A stretch of DNA of 64,000 bases from Leucocoprinus leucothites (Eukaryota; Basidiomycota; Agaricomycetes; Agaricales; Agaricaceae): assembly GCA_013368445.1 (NCBI GenBank), contig JAACJO010000011.1:1178001-1242000 (forward strand), read 5' to 3'. Positions 10,028-22,400 of this stretch are shown piece by piece (within the stretch, counting starts at the first letter, position 1; each line of letters opens with the position of its first letter). The notes under the pieces are model-generated. The model was not told where the DNA came from, searched no databases, and saw only the letters and a program-made list of their open reading frames with translations. Made by a program: the position numbers and the translations under genes.

Positions 10028-13000
10028 ATGGACAATCTTCCGCGGCGAGCGGCAATGCGTGTTGAGACGCAGGAAGGCCCATGGAGCGTGAGTGTGGCAG
10101 AGAGTCCGCACGATGCGAGGTCGTATTCGCTGTACATCAAGAGTAAGCACTGGGCTTTGCGGACAGAGGGAGACCACGTTGCTGACCCCTTTTCAGCTCC
10201 AACCCACAACCTCACTCTCACCCGCTCTGCCATGGAAATCCTCGAACTCGATGCGAAACTCCGCGACCACGACCACCAAGCAAAAATCCCTGCTTTGCCC
10301 TTTACTCCCGATTCTCTCCCACCCCCTCCAAAGCGCAAGTCTACCTTTCTTAACACCCTTTCTCGTCTTGCCTCGCCTACATCGAACAAAACGAGCCGGA
10401 GAAACACTAATACGGCTCTGCCGACGCCGATCGCCTCGCCAACGAGGGAGATCAACGACCCGTTCTCGTCGTTCGGCACCAGCGACGGTAACTCACAATC
10501 TGTTGTAGCCACACCCTCGGCTACCAGTACTGGGCTCGCTTCGTATCTCACAACCGTCTCCAATGCGCCTACGCTGCGCCAGTCGCGCGTGTGGAAACGC
10601 TTTGTTCGAGTACGCACCGACGACCTCGAAAGTGCTCGCCCTGAGAAAGCTATTAAACGTGTCCGATCAGATCTCGCGGCCCATGTCGGCGGACTGCCTG
10701 GCCAGAAGGACGAGGAGCTAGACCAGGAGGACACCGTCCCCGGCAGCACCGATCAGCCTCTCGAGGATTCGTTGCCTACACCGGTGCAATCACCGAAAGA
10801 ACTTGACCTTGATGAGGAGGATGTCCGAAATGAGTTCCACCAGGTGCAGGTTACCGACCGTGCTAAGCCTGATGCAATCAGGGATGCAGTAGAAGATGAG
10901 GTAAAGAAGAATCAAGGTGAGCAACGATGCCAGCAATTCTCCGGCTTCCTTCCAACCCCAATGTCTTCTTCAGAACCTTCGTCTCCGGCCACCCCTGCTA
11001 CGTTGCTCTCCGAGGTTGAGGCTGAGGCTGAGGCTGAGGCTCCTGCCCCCCTTGCTCCTGAGGACGTGCCCGTGCCCACCACCCCCACAGCTTCTGAAGC
11101 TCAGCATCAAGATCAAGCTCAGGCTGTTGCACCTTCACAGCAACGCATCCACCGTTCACAGTCTGCTGACCCCGACAAGTCTTCCCGTCTCTCTCGCGCA
11201 TTTGCTCAGTCCACACCTGATATCCCTGCTACACCCACGGAACTCGATCCCGGCAACATCTCTTCCGCCACAGGCGATGAATCTTCTATTTCCATTACAA
11301 ACTCCAAAGGCACCAAGCGTTCGAAATCGAGAACGACTAAAAAGTCCAAGGAGCCAAAGAAGAGTCAAAGAAAAGTGGTCATTAGCGACTTCGAAATGAT
11401 GCGCGTGTTGGGTAAGGGGTGTGCTGGGAAGGTGTTGCTTGTGAGGCAAAAGGCATCGGGCGAACTGTATGCCCTGAAAGCTATTACGAAGCGACATGTG
11501 CTTGCGCACCAGGAACTGCAGCACACTCTTACGGAGCAAGCTGTTCTCAAACGTATGGCCGCGGAAGGCAAGGATCCGTTTGTCGTGAAGCTGTGGTGGA
11601 GTTTTCATGATAAAGAAAATTTGTTTTTGGTCATGGTGAGGTTTTCATTTTCTCTTTCATTTCTTATTACTTAAATGCACATGCCGTACAGGACTTTCAC
11701 CCTGGTGGTGACCTAGCGACTCAACTCGCACGATGGGGTCGTCTTGGACGCGACCGCGCAAGGTTCTACGCCGCAGAAATTGTAGAGGGTGTGGAAGGAC
11801 TCCACGCCGCAGGCGTCATCTACCGCGACCTCAAACCCGAAAACATTCTCATCGGTTCGGATGGTCACATTGTCCTAACCGATTTTGGGCTCTCAAAGGA
11901 ATTCCCTCGGCCCTCGATCGGTAATACCAGTTCCGCATCTGCTGCTGGAACACCGCAAGCGGAAATTACAGCTCAAGCGGCGTGGATGTCTAACTCTGGC
12001 AGTCTTGTGGACGGCGAACAGCAGCATCCTCATGGTGTTACTGCAGGATGGCCTGGACAGAGTGTGGGACTGCATGATCAGACGACGACGTTTTGTGGAA
12101 CTGCGGAGTATCTTGCACCGGAGGTTATTCAGGGGTTGCCGTATTCGTATGAGGTGGATTGGTGGAGCTTTGGAACGATGTTGTATGAGATGTTGACTGG
12201 TATTGTGAGTTGACCTGTTGATTTCCTATTTAAGTGGATATTAATTTTCGGCTTCTTGGCTAGACACCGTTTTGGGCGAATAATCATTCGGATATGTATG
12301 TGAGGGTGTTGCAGGATGAGTTGCAGTTTCCTGAGGACAGAGCGATGGATCAGGATACGAAGAGTTTGATTCGGGGGGTGAGTTTTCTTTGTGGTAGAGC
12401 GTTGAGTGGCGTTGTGCTGATTTGTGATATGATAGCTCCTTCAACGGAACCCCGGGCTGCGAATCTGTGAACCAAGAATCAAGAAACATCCATACTTTTC
12501 TATGATGTAGGTCTTCTCATCCCTCGCTCCCTACTCTACTAACGTCCCTACAGTGACTGGTCACATGTATACTACAAGCGCTATATCCCACCTTATATCC
12601 CGCCCATTGACCCCTCCAATGCAAGCGATACCCAAAACTTTGACGAAACCTTCTTGGACATGGAACCCGTTTTAGACGAATACCAAGACGAGCAAGATAT
12701 CCAGGAACAAGATCCAAATACCGATGCGTCGGATGCGGATGTGAACACGGATACGGATAGAAATACGGGTACGGAGACTGAGGATGGGGAGGATACGGCT
12801 ACGACGCCTTCACAGTCTAGGAGTTCGTCAATACGGCCTGGTGGTGTTGTTGGAGGTGGAGGAGTAGTGGTAGTGGCGGTGGAGAAGCAACAGGAGGAGA
12901 GTACGGTGGATGTGTTTGATGGGTATTCGTTCAAGGGAAGGCACTCAGTGTTGATTGACAGTAGTGACGAGGATGAGGAAGTCGAAGATGAGGAGGATTT

Positions 13001-14594
13001 GGAGGAGGGCTCAGGGTCAGAGGTGACTGGCACTACCAATATCACCACTACGACAATCACCACTACTGGATCTTCGGAAACGGGTGGAGACGATACGTCC
13101 TCTGTACTTGGGAGTGTTATTAGTCCTCCCGAAACAGCGAGACCTATTGACGAACAGGAGGAGCTTGTTGCGGGAGATGAGGATGATGTACCAGAGCCAA
13201 AGACACCGGAAGCGAGACCTGTCTCGTTGCAACCTGTTGCTGTATCCCCTGCTATTACGGCCACTTCTACATCTGCTGCTGAAGCCGCTGGTGTAGCAAC
13301 GACTCCGGCTGTTGCAGTGGGTGTTGTTAACGATGCTGAAGATATCGAGAGATTGATGGCTACGGCGAAAGAGTTGGAGCATAGACTTGAGGAGGGAGAA
13401 CCCAAGACGCCTACGGAGGATAATTCGAAAGCGAGCATGGTTTCTGGTGACGCGTCCAAACCTGCTTGGCAGAAACCGACCATCAAGGGCCCCGCAGCCG
13501 CTGTCTCAACAGCCAAAGCCAAACAGCGTCGCGAGCGTTCTGGAATCCCAGCTCTCGACAAAGATTTGCCGGATGATACTGAAGCTGAAGCTGGTGAAGA
13601 TACTGATCGTGGCGGTCGTCATGGGCTACTAGACGACGAGGATGATGATTGGGACTTTGTTGAAGCTGTTGATGGGGAAGATAGGAATGGAGCCAAGGGG
13701 ACGAGTTTGTTCGCGAGGGGAGTTGTGGATCGGTATAGGTTGGCTGTGTTTAGGAAGGCTTCTACGCCGTCGAAGCCCTCTCAGGTGCATCAGCAACCGA
13801 GGTCGGCTTCGGGGCAGTCGGGGAGTAAGAATGGTGCTAGCGGTGCGGAGAGTCCGACGCAGAAGAGGGGAAGGACTGCATTAGCGTTTACGAGGAAGGG
13901 GACGAGGCAGTTTTTGCAGCCCAAGAATAATGCCAGCAACAACAGCAATCGGAATGTTAGCACCCCGACAAAATCCAACCCTCCGCCTCCACCATCGTCG
14001 TACTCGGCCAAGAAATCGACGAGAAAGTCGTTTGGACCGCTTTCGACGACATTGTTGAGGTCTGGTTCGCCTTCTCAAAAGAGGAACTCGGAGAGTTCTA
14101 TGAATAATCCTTCGTCGTCTTCATCGCCGCATACGAGGAGTTCAACTACGACTACGGCGATGGGGTTATCGCCATCGGCGTCGCCTGTGGTAACGACGTC
14201 AACGAGTTCGGCTACTGCTGCGGGGATGTTAACGCCTTCGTTGAGTATGGGAAGTTCGGCTGTGATGTCTTTGTCGCCTTCGCTCAGGTCGAGGCAGAGT
14301 GCTACTAGTGTTGGTGGGAATGGGAATGGTGGAGGTGGGAGTTGGGAGTCGCCGGATCAGTCGTCTGCTGCTGCTGGGCTTACGAATGGGGTGAATGTGA
14401 ATGGGGAGCTTGGTGCAGAGCAGGTTGGGCAGGGGCAGGTTGATGAAGGTTCGAGTCCTCCTGTCAATTCTCCTGTTGTGACTGGAGGGCCTGGCGGGGA
14501 GAAGGGAAAGGCGACGAAGAAGTTGAAGAAGTATAAGGAGGGAGCGGAGAAGGTGTTTTCGTTATTTTCGAGTGCAGGGTCGCCGAGGCAGTAG
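10028..14594 (+). CDS. AGC-type serine/threonine protein kinase with PX-like N-terminus
   Basis: Five exons (10028-11635, 11692-12204, 12264-12377, 12436-12506, 12554-14594) give 1448 residues. Residues about 15-95 resemble a PX domain, ending EILELDAKLRDHDHQAKIP. A disordered Ser/Pro/acidic linker with a Glu-Ala repeat follows. The kinase domain starts about residue 454: glycine loop LGKGCAGKV, lysine in YALKAI, catalytic loop YRDLKPEN, DFG in TDFGLSKE, then FCGTAEYLAPE. After the last small exon comes an AGC-type C-tail (YIPPYIPPIDP, FDETFLDMEP) and about 640 residues of low-complexity Ser/Thr/acidic sequence. All catalytic residues are present, so it should be active. The activation loop carries a 45-50 residue insertion. 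The ATG at 10028 is the first in-frame ATG. The orthologue is not certain. Confidence 0.9.
11013..11042 (+). repeat. GAGGCT hexamer microsatellite within the kinase gene
   Basis: About five imperfect GAGGYT units encode an alternating Glu-Ala run in the disordered linker. Such a repeat can vary in length between strains. Confidence 0.8.
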
Positions 14595-16407
14595 CATGTG
14601 GTTGTAGACCAGATTAGATGGGGGTGGGTAGGTGGATGAGTTGGTGAGGATGCTCTTGAGCTGGGCTCATTTTGGTTTTTTTTCTGTCGTCCGGTGGTGT
14701 GGCTGTGGAAGAAGAAATACCAGACTTGCTCCAGATTTTATTCTCTCGTTTGCCTCCTACTATACCTCCCTCTTTTTCTCTCTCTCCGTTATGCTTCTTT
14801 AATTTGCATTTGTCTCGGGTTTTCAACATTTTTTCTGGAAGAAAATTAATACCACTGGCATCATCGTATTTTCTTCACTTTCGTTGTTATTTTTTTTTTC
14901 AAGCTTGTGTTTTCGGTTGTATATAAACATTCACGCTCCTTTCTCCTCCTCTTTCTCCTCCTGCAGTCTCAAAACTAAATTGAAACACTTTCTTTTGTCG
15001 TTATATATACGGTTTCTTCGCTCCCCTTCAAACTCGTCTTTTAATCGGTTTTGACTATTTTTTCTATGGATTCTTTTCTCCTCGTCTGGGCATTGCCGAT
15101 TCAAGAGATGATTTAATTAATGAGGCTTAGCTCACCCCCCTGGCTCCTTGGGCGTTTAGATTGTACGGCGTGTTTGCTGCTGTCGCCCGTTTTGTGATTC
15201 TGCGGGCTGTGTGGTTTGGTGCCTGTTGCCCTCGTGTTTCTTCCTCTGTCCTTGCTTCAGACTTCAGATTTTCGGGATTTTTTCGCGTTCACTCCTTTTC
15301 CTTTTTTCTTTCTTTGTTGTATAAAGTTCACACAGTCATTACATTCCGTACATACATAAGTTAAATAGATACATACATGCGTGGTTCAGAAGTACACACA
15401 TATAAACGCTTTTTACTTAGAGAAATTTGGTTCCGTTTTCTTTGTCTTGTTGTCTCTCGCTCTCTCGTTCTGATTGATAGGCTATGGAATGTTGATTTTT
15501 GTTTAATTTTGATCGGTGTACAGTTCGGACGTGATGGTGCGAACGTTCAGGATTGGTTACTGGAGGCCGCAGACACTTACATTGGGCGCTGAACGTGTTT
15601 ATCGGTGAATGTCAACGTCAATTCTTTGTTGACTGGGTTTTATTTTTTGGTTGCCTTTTTGGAATTGTTCGGGTATATCATTGGTTGCGTGATTCATTCC
15701 TTAGCCGTGGAAGAGTGTACTAGTAGTACCTAGTAGATTTGAGTATTAAAAAATATTGAATTATGCGAGACAATACGTATATTCGAGGTGGCTGGGTTCA
15801 TTAGCCTCTCTTGTCGTACCGTCACAAGCCCTTTTCTGTCTTTCAACACCTCATGGCCTCAGCCTCCTTTCCACCAAACCGCCATCATACCTGTCGATCA
15901 CCCTGCCAAGTTAGAGAGTCCGATCATGGGAAGTGCCTTCTGTACCCTCGGGTTCAACTTGAAAGTTGAACCGTTAACTTGAATCTTGCAAATACGCTGG
16001 CAAAGTCTGTGCTCGAGAAGCATATCGAAGCTGTGAAATAGATAAGGCCTAACCAATGCGAGTGCACTGGTTGCCGTCACCGAAATATCCATTCCGTACG
16101 TCCATGATGGCATCACGAAGAAAATAGACAACTTGACAGGTTGCAGTGCGGCAACGCGCCTGCTCCGGCGGAATGACTTCTTTTCCTACAGCCTACAGGA
16201 CATCACGTCTCATGTAGAGGACCTTCCTGAATTAAGGAGAGGCTATAACTATTTTTCGTCACATCTATCTTCTCATTTATTTGTTCCGTTCTTCCTCCTC
16301 TTCCTCCTCGCTTTCGACGTCTTTCCGGCGCCTATAGGCTCCACTGGGTTTCTTCGCAACCACCACCACCACCTAAAGTCGGTTGCGGTAGCTAGGACAG
16401 CAAGAAC
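14595..16407. other. Intergenic region between kinase and Mg2+ transporter
   Basis: This is 1.8 kb without a supported gene. The first part is T- and pyrimidine-rich with TTTTTT runs and CTCCTCC tracts, consistent with the kinase 3' end and later the transporter promoter. A pyrimidine-rich stretch at about 16260-16330 precedes the transporter start. Confidence 0.6.
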
Positions 16408-18951
16408 ATGCCTCGCGAAAACAGCTTCACGGACTCTGAAGGGCGGTCTTTGACACCTGATCTTGAAGATGAGCTCGGCCGTGAGGGAGCATTCCAGCTT
16501 CCTCCTCGTAGGTCTAGTGTATCTGCGCCTATGCAACAGGGCAGACCATCCATGACTTCACCTACATCCCCCACTTCTCCAACAACTCGCATGCGGGGCA
16601 TCATTTCTCCCGATGCACCACGCTCCACCGGGCTCGTCTCGTTTTTGGCAAAGCCGTCAACACCAAAAGAACGTTTCCGACAGGCTGTACGACAGGTCAT
16701 TCACATGCATCGTGGAATGACGTTCATGTCTGTTGGAAGTTACGGGGGAAGGAATGAGTCGGAGAGAGTTGGTGCTGAGCCTGGTGTGGACCCAAGACGA
16801 GCATCCGCGGAGATGCAGTATGGGCATATCCATCAACAGTGTGCAATTGAAATCACGGATTATTCGTCTTTGAGGACGAATGTGATGCAGATGAAGAATG
16901 AGGAGTTTATTGATTTGATGAGGGATGGTATTGCGAGCCAGAGGCCTGCATGGGTGAAAGTTAGGTGGATCAATGTTGGAGGTGTTAGTTGGGACGTTAT
17001 CAAGGCCATGACGTTGAGATATGGTACGTGCATTTGATTTTACAATAAAAATTTGAACGTTGATTTACGCTTTTACAGATCTTCATCCTCTTGCTCTCGA
17101 GGATATCTTCCACCAGACAGGACATACAAGGTCAAAAGCAGACTACTACCTGAAACATCTTTTCCTTCGTGTACTCTGTCATGAGCTGGGCGAGCTTAAC
17201 GCGGAGGACGAAAATGTGTTCACTGCTCGTGATGCTCCTCGGTCTTCGTCGCCCGAGCCAATGGAGAAGAGCGTGATGGATGATGAGAAGACGCTCCACG
17301 AAACAATCTCATCCGTGCCACAGCCTCATGCCCCTCCAAGAAAGCGCCGAAGAAACATCTTACCATTCCATCGAGAAGATGTTATGAACGCATCGAATCA
17401 CCTTCTCCAACTCGTTCAAAATGAAAATAAGGTGTGTTGTGCGTACTCTTTCCACTAGACCCTAAGTAAATTGTTCCCGCAGCGGAAAAGTCGAGTTAGG
17501 CAGCGAGATGCGCGAAAGATAGCTCTGGATGTGTTGAAACAGGTAACCGCGCCATAGTTCACCTGCGGCGATAAAGGTTCGCTGACACCTTTGATTCTAG
17601 GGGGAACGTGTTGAAGTCGATGTATCTCCCATGTTCATCTTTTTATTCAGGGATGGTATGCCAAGACTAGCTTCTTTTCTGTGACGCTGGGAATTCATCA
17701 CATTTTTGACTGCTCGCAGGCACGGTGATTTCCATCCACGCCAAGCCAAACTTGAATGTCACGGCGCCAATCGCACATCGCTTGCGCCAAACAGATACTG
17801 TTCTTCGTCAATCTCCTGACCCGTCAATCCTCGTTCATGCGCTCCTCGATTTGAGTAGGTTTCTTCTTCCTCGTTGGCTCTTTAGACACTTCGCGCTGAC
17901 AACAAGGTAGTCGTTGATAGAGCCTTGCAAGTAGTGGACGCATATCATGACAAGATAGACAAGTTTGAAAGGGATATACTGATCAAACCCAAGGTCAAGA
18001 TAATCAGACACTGTACGTCCCTTCATACTACCTCACTAGATAACTAACACTCACCTACGATAAAGTGCACATTCTCTCCGGCGACCTTATCCTGCACAAG
18101 CGCACTCTTGACCCTATCAAAACCCTTGTGTATGGGCTGAGACGCTACGATGTTGATCGATGCGCAGCTCTGATTGACACCAGTGACCCCGCCAACGCTA
18201 AGGTTCCTGTGGTGGGGTTCATGAGTCACAAGTCGAAGATTTACCTCGTAGGTCTCAGAGCACTTCCGGCACTCTTCGATGACTGACGTACATGGCGACA
18301 GGCTGACGTTTTTGATCATATGGAGTACATTCTCGCGAGCTTGGATATGTTTTCAAGCATTGCTGAGAACTTGATTGATTACTCATTCAATGTAAGCATT
18401 CATATTACCCGGTTGGCAGGCTGCTTGTTCTAATTTGCGCTTTTGTGCAGTCGGCGTCGTACGATATGAATATCGTCATGTAAGATGTTTTCCTCGCCGA
18501 GTATGAACGTAATTGACACCTTGTGCAGGCGACGTTTAACATTGGTTACTATTATCGGCCTCCCATTAACCCTCCTTACTGGTTACTTCGTATGTCTCTC
18601 ACCTGATGATAATTGATAGGTGACTCACCGTTACCGCTCTCAAACCTGTAGGGTATGAATTTCACTCAATTTTGGTCTGTGAACAACAACTCCGATTTAT
18701 TGTAAGCCTATTCATTGGGTCTCACTTAATCCTCAATCTCATGGAGCCTTTTCTAGCTTCTGGAAACTTGCGATTCCGATTGGTGTCTTCACCGCAATTC
18801 TGGCTCTTTGGCAAGACATTGTTGGAATGTATCATTATGCGTGGAAGAAAATGACTACCAAGCGCGCTGCGCAGATGGTAGGGGCATTCAATACTCGGAT
18901 GCCAGGCTTTGCTGATGCGTCGTTTCTTGACAGAAAATCAAAAACAACTAG
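16408..18951 (+). CDS. CorA-like Mg2+ transporter
   Basis: Thirteen exons give 623 residues: 16408-17023, 17079-17431, 17483-17542, 17601-17655, 17720-17854, 17911-18012, 18066-18247, 18302-18391, 18451-18479, 18529-18589, 18652-18701, 18757-18877, 18934-18951. A Ser/Pro-rich N-terminus leads into the CorA cytoplasmic domain (DLHPLALEDIFHQTGHTRSK; later a long helix ending NLIDYSFN). Then come transmembrane helix 1 (TLVTIIGLPLTLLTGYF), the signature Gly-Met-Asn at residues 562-564, and helix 2 (IPIGVFTAILALW). The GMN motif between two C-terminal helices defines the family and forms the selectivity filter of the pentameric channel. Location (plasma membrane, vacuole or mitochondrion) is not evident. 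The last 56-nt intron is inferred; reading through it would end the protein at about 19018. Confidence 0.92.
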
Positions 18952-19552
18952 TGTATACCTCGCTCTTCATAGACGGCTGGCCTGCTATCAACTGCATCAT
19001 CACACGTCTCTCGTTTAATTATGCTCTTTTCTGGGTTGGGCTCCTGTGGTAATACCTCACGCTCATTGTGATATCTGCTGTGTTTTGATGTATCTGCATC
19101 TGTTCTCATCATATCTATACAATTATGCTTTCAGATACCAACGTCCATCAGTTTCAAGCGAACATTTTGAGCGTTCAGTCAACACTGCAAGAACTCACTG
19201 ACGCCCCAGCGCTAAAGCAGCAACCAACGTTCCTCGATCACCTGACAAGCTGTCATTCTCGCGTGGCTCGATCAGCCAGATGTGAGGATCGAACGGTGAT
19301 CGCGCTCCGGTGACGTCCGTCCGACCGGAGTACAATCCAGGATCGAAACCTGGAATCCAAGTTGAGAGGTTGACAACACCCCGGAATCCACGAAACAAAC
19401 CAATCCCCTCTGTCCATTACATTTCTTTTTCACACCCTCTTAACCTCCTTCCTCTTCCGTTTTCGCCTTCCCCCAACTTTCTCCCCCTCACTCCACTTTC
19501 CCCAGTCTCCTCCCCCCACACACATATTACTACACATACCCTACAGATCATA
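18952..19552. other. Intergenic, promoter of the acidic protein gene
   Basis: No gene is seen. The 130 nt before the next start are strongly C/T-rich (CCTCCTTCCTCTTCC and similar), typical of a constitutive fungal promoter and leader. A stem-like CCAGGATCGAAACCTGG at about 19338 resembles a tRNA T-arm, but no tRNA can be built around it. Confidence 0.6.
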
Positions 19553-20166
19553 ATGTCTGAGCAACAACCAGTTGACCCTGTCCCACCTAAGGCTGTTGAT
19601 GCAGTAGAGGAGGAAGAGGAAGAGCGCGTCGACCTTGATGTAGAGGGCCACGAAGAAGATGCTGCTGGTGACGATAACGAAGAGGATGATGACTATGAGG
19701 AAGAAGACGATGAGGAGGTTGGTTTTGTTTGTCGTCCTCTGACGCGACAGATTTACTGAGCAATTTTTTGTGTTACAGGCAGACGCCGGTGAAGGCGATG
19801 ATGGTGACGAAGCAGCTGGAGAAGGAGCCAACGGGGACAAGGTTTGTCGATTTTAGCTCCTTTTGTGGTTCCCTGAAGCTCAACGAGTGGTACTACAGAA
19901 CCTAACAGCCTTACTACTCGGAGACGTGAGTGTAATACCCCATATACCATCTCGTGACACGCGAAATGCTCATCACGCGCTGTATGTAGCCTAAAGCTAA
20001 TGATGATGGCGAGGAAGAGGAAGAAGACGAGGAAGACGAGGACGACGAGTATGTCGATTTCAACGAGGAAGAAAATGCTCCCGCTGCTGCTACCAAGAAG
20101 CGACCTATCGATGAAGTTGCCGACGATGAGGACGCTGAGAAAGACCCAAAGAAAGTCAAAGCATAG
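19553..20166 (+). CDS. Small, highly acidic nuclear-type protein (prothymosin-like composition)
   Basis: Three exons (19553-19717, 19779-19841, 19990-20166) give 134 residues. Most of the chain is Glu/Asp with Gly and Ala. The C-terminus has a basic, NLS-like patch (TKKRPIDEVAD, then KDPKKVKA). No folded domain is visible. Length, composition and basic tail recall prothymosin-alpha and small acidic histone chaperones. That is a compositional resemblance, not proof of homology. The third exon encodes an unbroken acidic run including EYVDFNEEENAP. The gene faces the flavoprotein gene across a 216-nt gap. Confidence 0.75.
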
Positions 20167-20382
20167 ACCCCATTTGGCAGTGCGCCCTTTCAGCCACAAT
20201 CATCTGTGCTTTTTTTATCCATCTCGCGCACCTATAGGGTGCAGATGCGCCGGTGTCTGTACTTTACTGCCGAGCCGTTGGTTCGCTGTTGTTTGTTTGC
20301 TATATGTATCTAGATGTCTTTTATTCTTATGTAGTACCCATAGCAATGTATGAGGAAAAAACTAACAATATGCCTCTACTGT

Positions 20383-21195
20383 TTATGGGACAACCTCGAC
20401 TTCATCCCAGCCGCCCTCGACGGCTCTGGTAAACATAAACCTCCTGTTCGGAACAACCGCCATTGTCACGTAGTCGACTTCGCTCGGCTCGATGACAACC
20501 AGGGCAAAGTTTCCCAGTGCCGTCGCCCAGTTCTTCCGCACTTCTTCGCTGTCACCCTCCTTCGGCTCCTCTACTCGCACAGGCCACTTCTTCGCCGCAT
20601 CCGGTCCACCCTCTAATACGCTCCCAGGCGTAGGACGGCACCAACTAGCCTTCATATGTGCACTCATATTCTTGAACACCTCGACCCTTTTCGTCTCCCA
20701 GTCATACTCAGCAGGCCTGAGCGCGGCTAACCCGCCTTCAGAATCCACATTCGCATTATTCAACAATTGCTCCCGCGTGACTTTGTATAACTGATGATGG
20801 GGTGAGGTAACCAAGCTGACGCGACCCGCAATGCGGAACTGTTCTGATGTTTGTTCGATCCACCAGCAAGACTCGGTGTTGGGGTTGTTCAAGATCTGGT
20901 GGACTTTGGGTGTGCGCACATCAGTGGAACTTATGAGCAATGGTAGACCCGGCGTCTTTGGGTCGTCCAAAAACGAGCGGAAGATGTGAGAGCGGGCGCG
21001 GGGGACTGGTGCTTCCGCATCAAGCGTGGCTAGCTGGAATGCTGTGATAGAACATCATCATCAGTGAGTTTTAACCCCTGTTTTTGCTTATGAACACCGC
21101 AGTGATAGCCGCAACGTACCTGTTGCCTTTGGATACTGTTCGAGAGCTTTTTCGATGATTTTCTTCCAGCGGGGTACGATACTGTTCGCTGTCAT
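20383..21195 (-). CDS. PNPOx-like flavin-binding protein (Alr4036-type pyridoxamine 5'-phosphate oxidase family)
   Basis: Two exons (21195-21120, 21041-20383) give 244 residues. The split-barrel FMN fold is indicated by LATLDAEAPVPRARSHIFR (N-terminal strand pair), TPKVHQILNNP, CWWIEQTSEQFRIAGRV and the C-terminal PNRRFMFTR. The family binds FMN, and some members act on pyridoxamine or pyridoxine phosphate; the substrate here is unproven. The start is the ATG giving MTANSIVPRWKKIIEKAL, a typical N-terminal helix. A TATA-like box lies at 21245-21250. Confidence 0.87.
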
Positions 21196-21244
21196 GGTTG
21201 TCTTGGAGCTGGAGATGAGAAAGCATTTCGATTTCGATGGGCCG

Positions 21245-21250
21245 TTTATA
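21245..21250 (-). promoter_or_regulatory. TATA-like box of the flavoprotein gene
   Basis: TATAAA on the minus strand, about 50 nt upstream of the start codon at 21195. Confidence 0.5.
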
Positions 21251-22400
21251 AACAGTCCAAAGTCTTTGTTTTTAATTTTTAATGACCGCTTTGTATCGAC
21301 GATTTGAGCCTATTTGGACAGCATCTTATCTTAGATATCAAGTTACCTTCACGTGATGCTTATCGTGCGACTAGCTTACGTAAACCAAATTCCGAGAAAA
21401 CGGCCCGACTCGCCAACTCTTTTTCGTTCTCTTGCCTCGCTTGAATACACACTCGCCTCTTGCTTTAACGACACCACGTATGTGGCTCATCTCCGAAGAA
21501 CGCCACCATACATATACCGTCATACCCTATCTTACCGCCCGACGATCGCTCGAAAAGCAATCACACTCGTCCCACCTTTATTGACCGACCCATGAACATA
21601 GTCAAGGCTCCAAGTTTTCCACACACTCGGAGCCTGTTACGTTCATGGAATATTAACACATCTCAAAATACTCTCGCTGCGCCTTACCGTTTTGGTTGAG
21701 GTGCAGGTCCACGAGAGCTTGAGATTGTATCGTCTCTTCAGAGTTGGGCATAGACGGGGAGGGATCTTTTTAGTTTCTCTTCTTTTTTTGGGGGCTGTGT
21801 CCGTAGTTTTGGGACAGACATGAGAATAATGCTAGTTTCTGCCATTTGAATCTGAAACGTCTCTTTGTCTTGTTAGATGCAATTACGATAATGATAATGG
21901 ATACTTCTGAGCTCGGATCTTCCAGATAGCGACTAAGTCTATGACAACATCATGTTGGGATATACAGTACCCTACCCCCGATTTGCCGTCCCCCCGTTTT
22001 ACCTCGTCACATCAGAGTCACACCATGACCAATGACTGCCGAATGTCATTCCGAGACACAACACTATATTAGATCACAAAGACGTTCGGGACCCTTTGAT
22101 TCACCATCAAAGACTTGAGTCTCCGATGCGGCAAGTCCCTTAGAGCGTGACAATTTCGAGGTTTTCTATCTCCCGCATTCTATCGAGTCTCAGTGTGAAA
22201 CAAATTGGATTGCATTCTAAGCACACAATACTACATAATGTCCAATTTTCGCGGAAAAAGAACAGGAGGAACTGGAAAACGGCAAATCGGGGGTAGGGTA
22301 CGGTATTGTGCTTACCGTTCACCAAGAAAACTACCAGCAGAACAACTCATCAAACCACACAAGACAATCTGACAAATCAATTTTATTCTACCATGTCAAT
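21251..22400. other. Intergenic region holding the MITE-like element
   Basis: Apart from the inverted-repeat element at 21962-22306 no gene is seen. A 16-nt word, GTCTCCGATGCGGCAA (22119-22134), recurs exactly at 8853-8868, at the right edge of the tandem duplication. Confidence 0.55.
21962..22306. mobile_element. MITE-like element with 28-bp terminal inverted repeats
   Basis: The 28-nt sequence at 21962-21989 (core GTACCCTACCCCCGATTTG) reappears inverted at 22279-22306 with a single mismatch, bounding 345 bp without coding capacity. Size, lack of an ORF and near-perfect ends fit a miniature inverted-repeat DNA transposon. A clear target-site duplication could not be fixed. A coincidental or regulatory inverted repeat is possible but unlikely at this length. 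It sits between the promoter side of the flavoprotein gene and the 3' end of the SulP gene. Confidence 0.6.

Noticed and set aside
19335..19356. tRNA T-arm-like stem CCAGG...CCTGG
   Set aside because: The loop is shifted from the TTCRANY pattern, and no A box, anticodon arm or acceptor stem fits around it on either strand.
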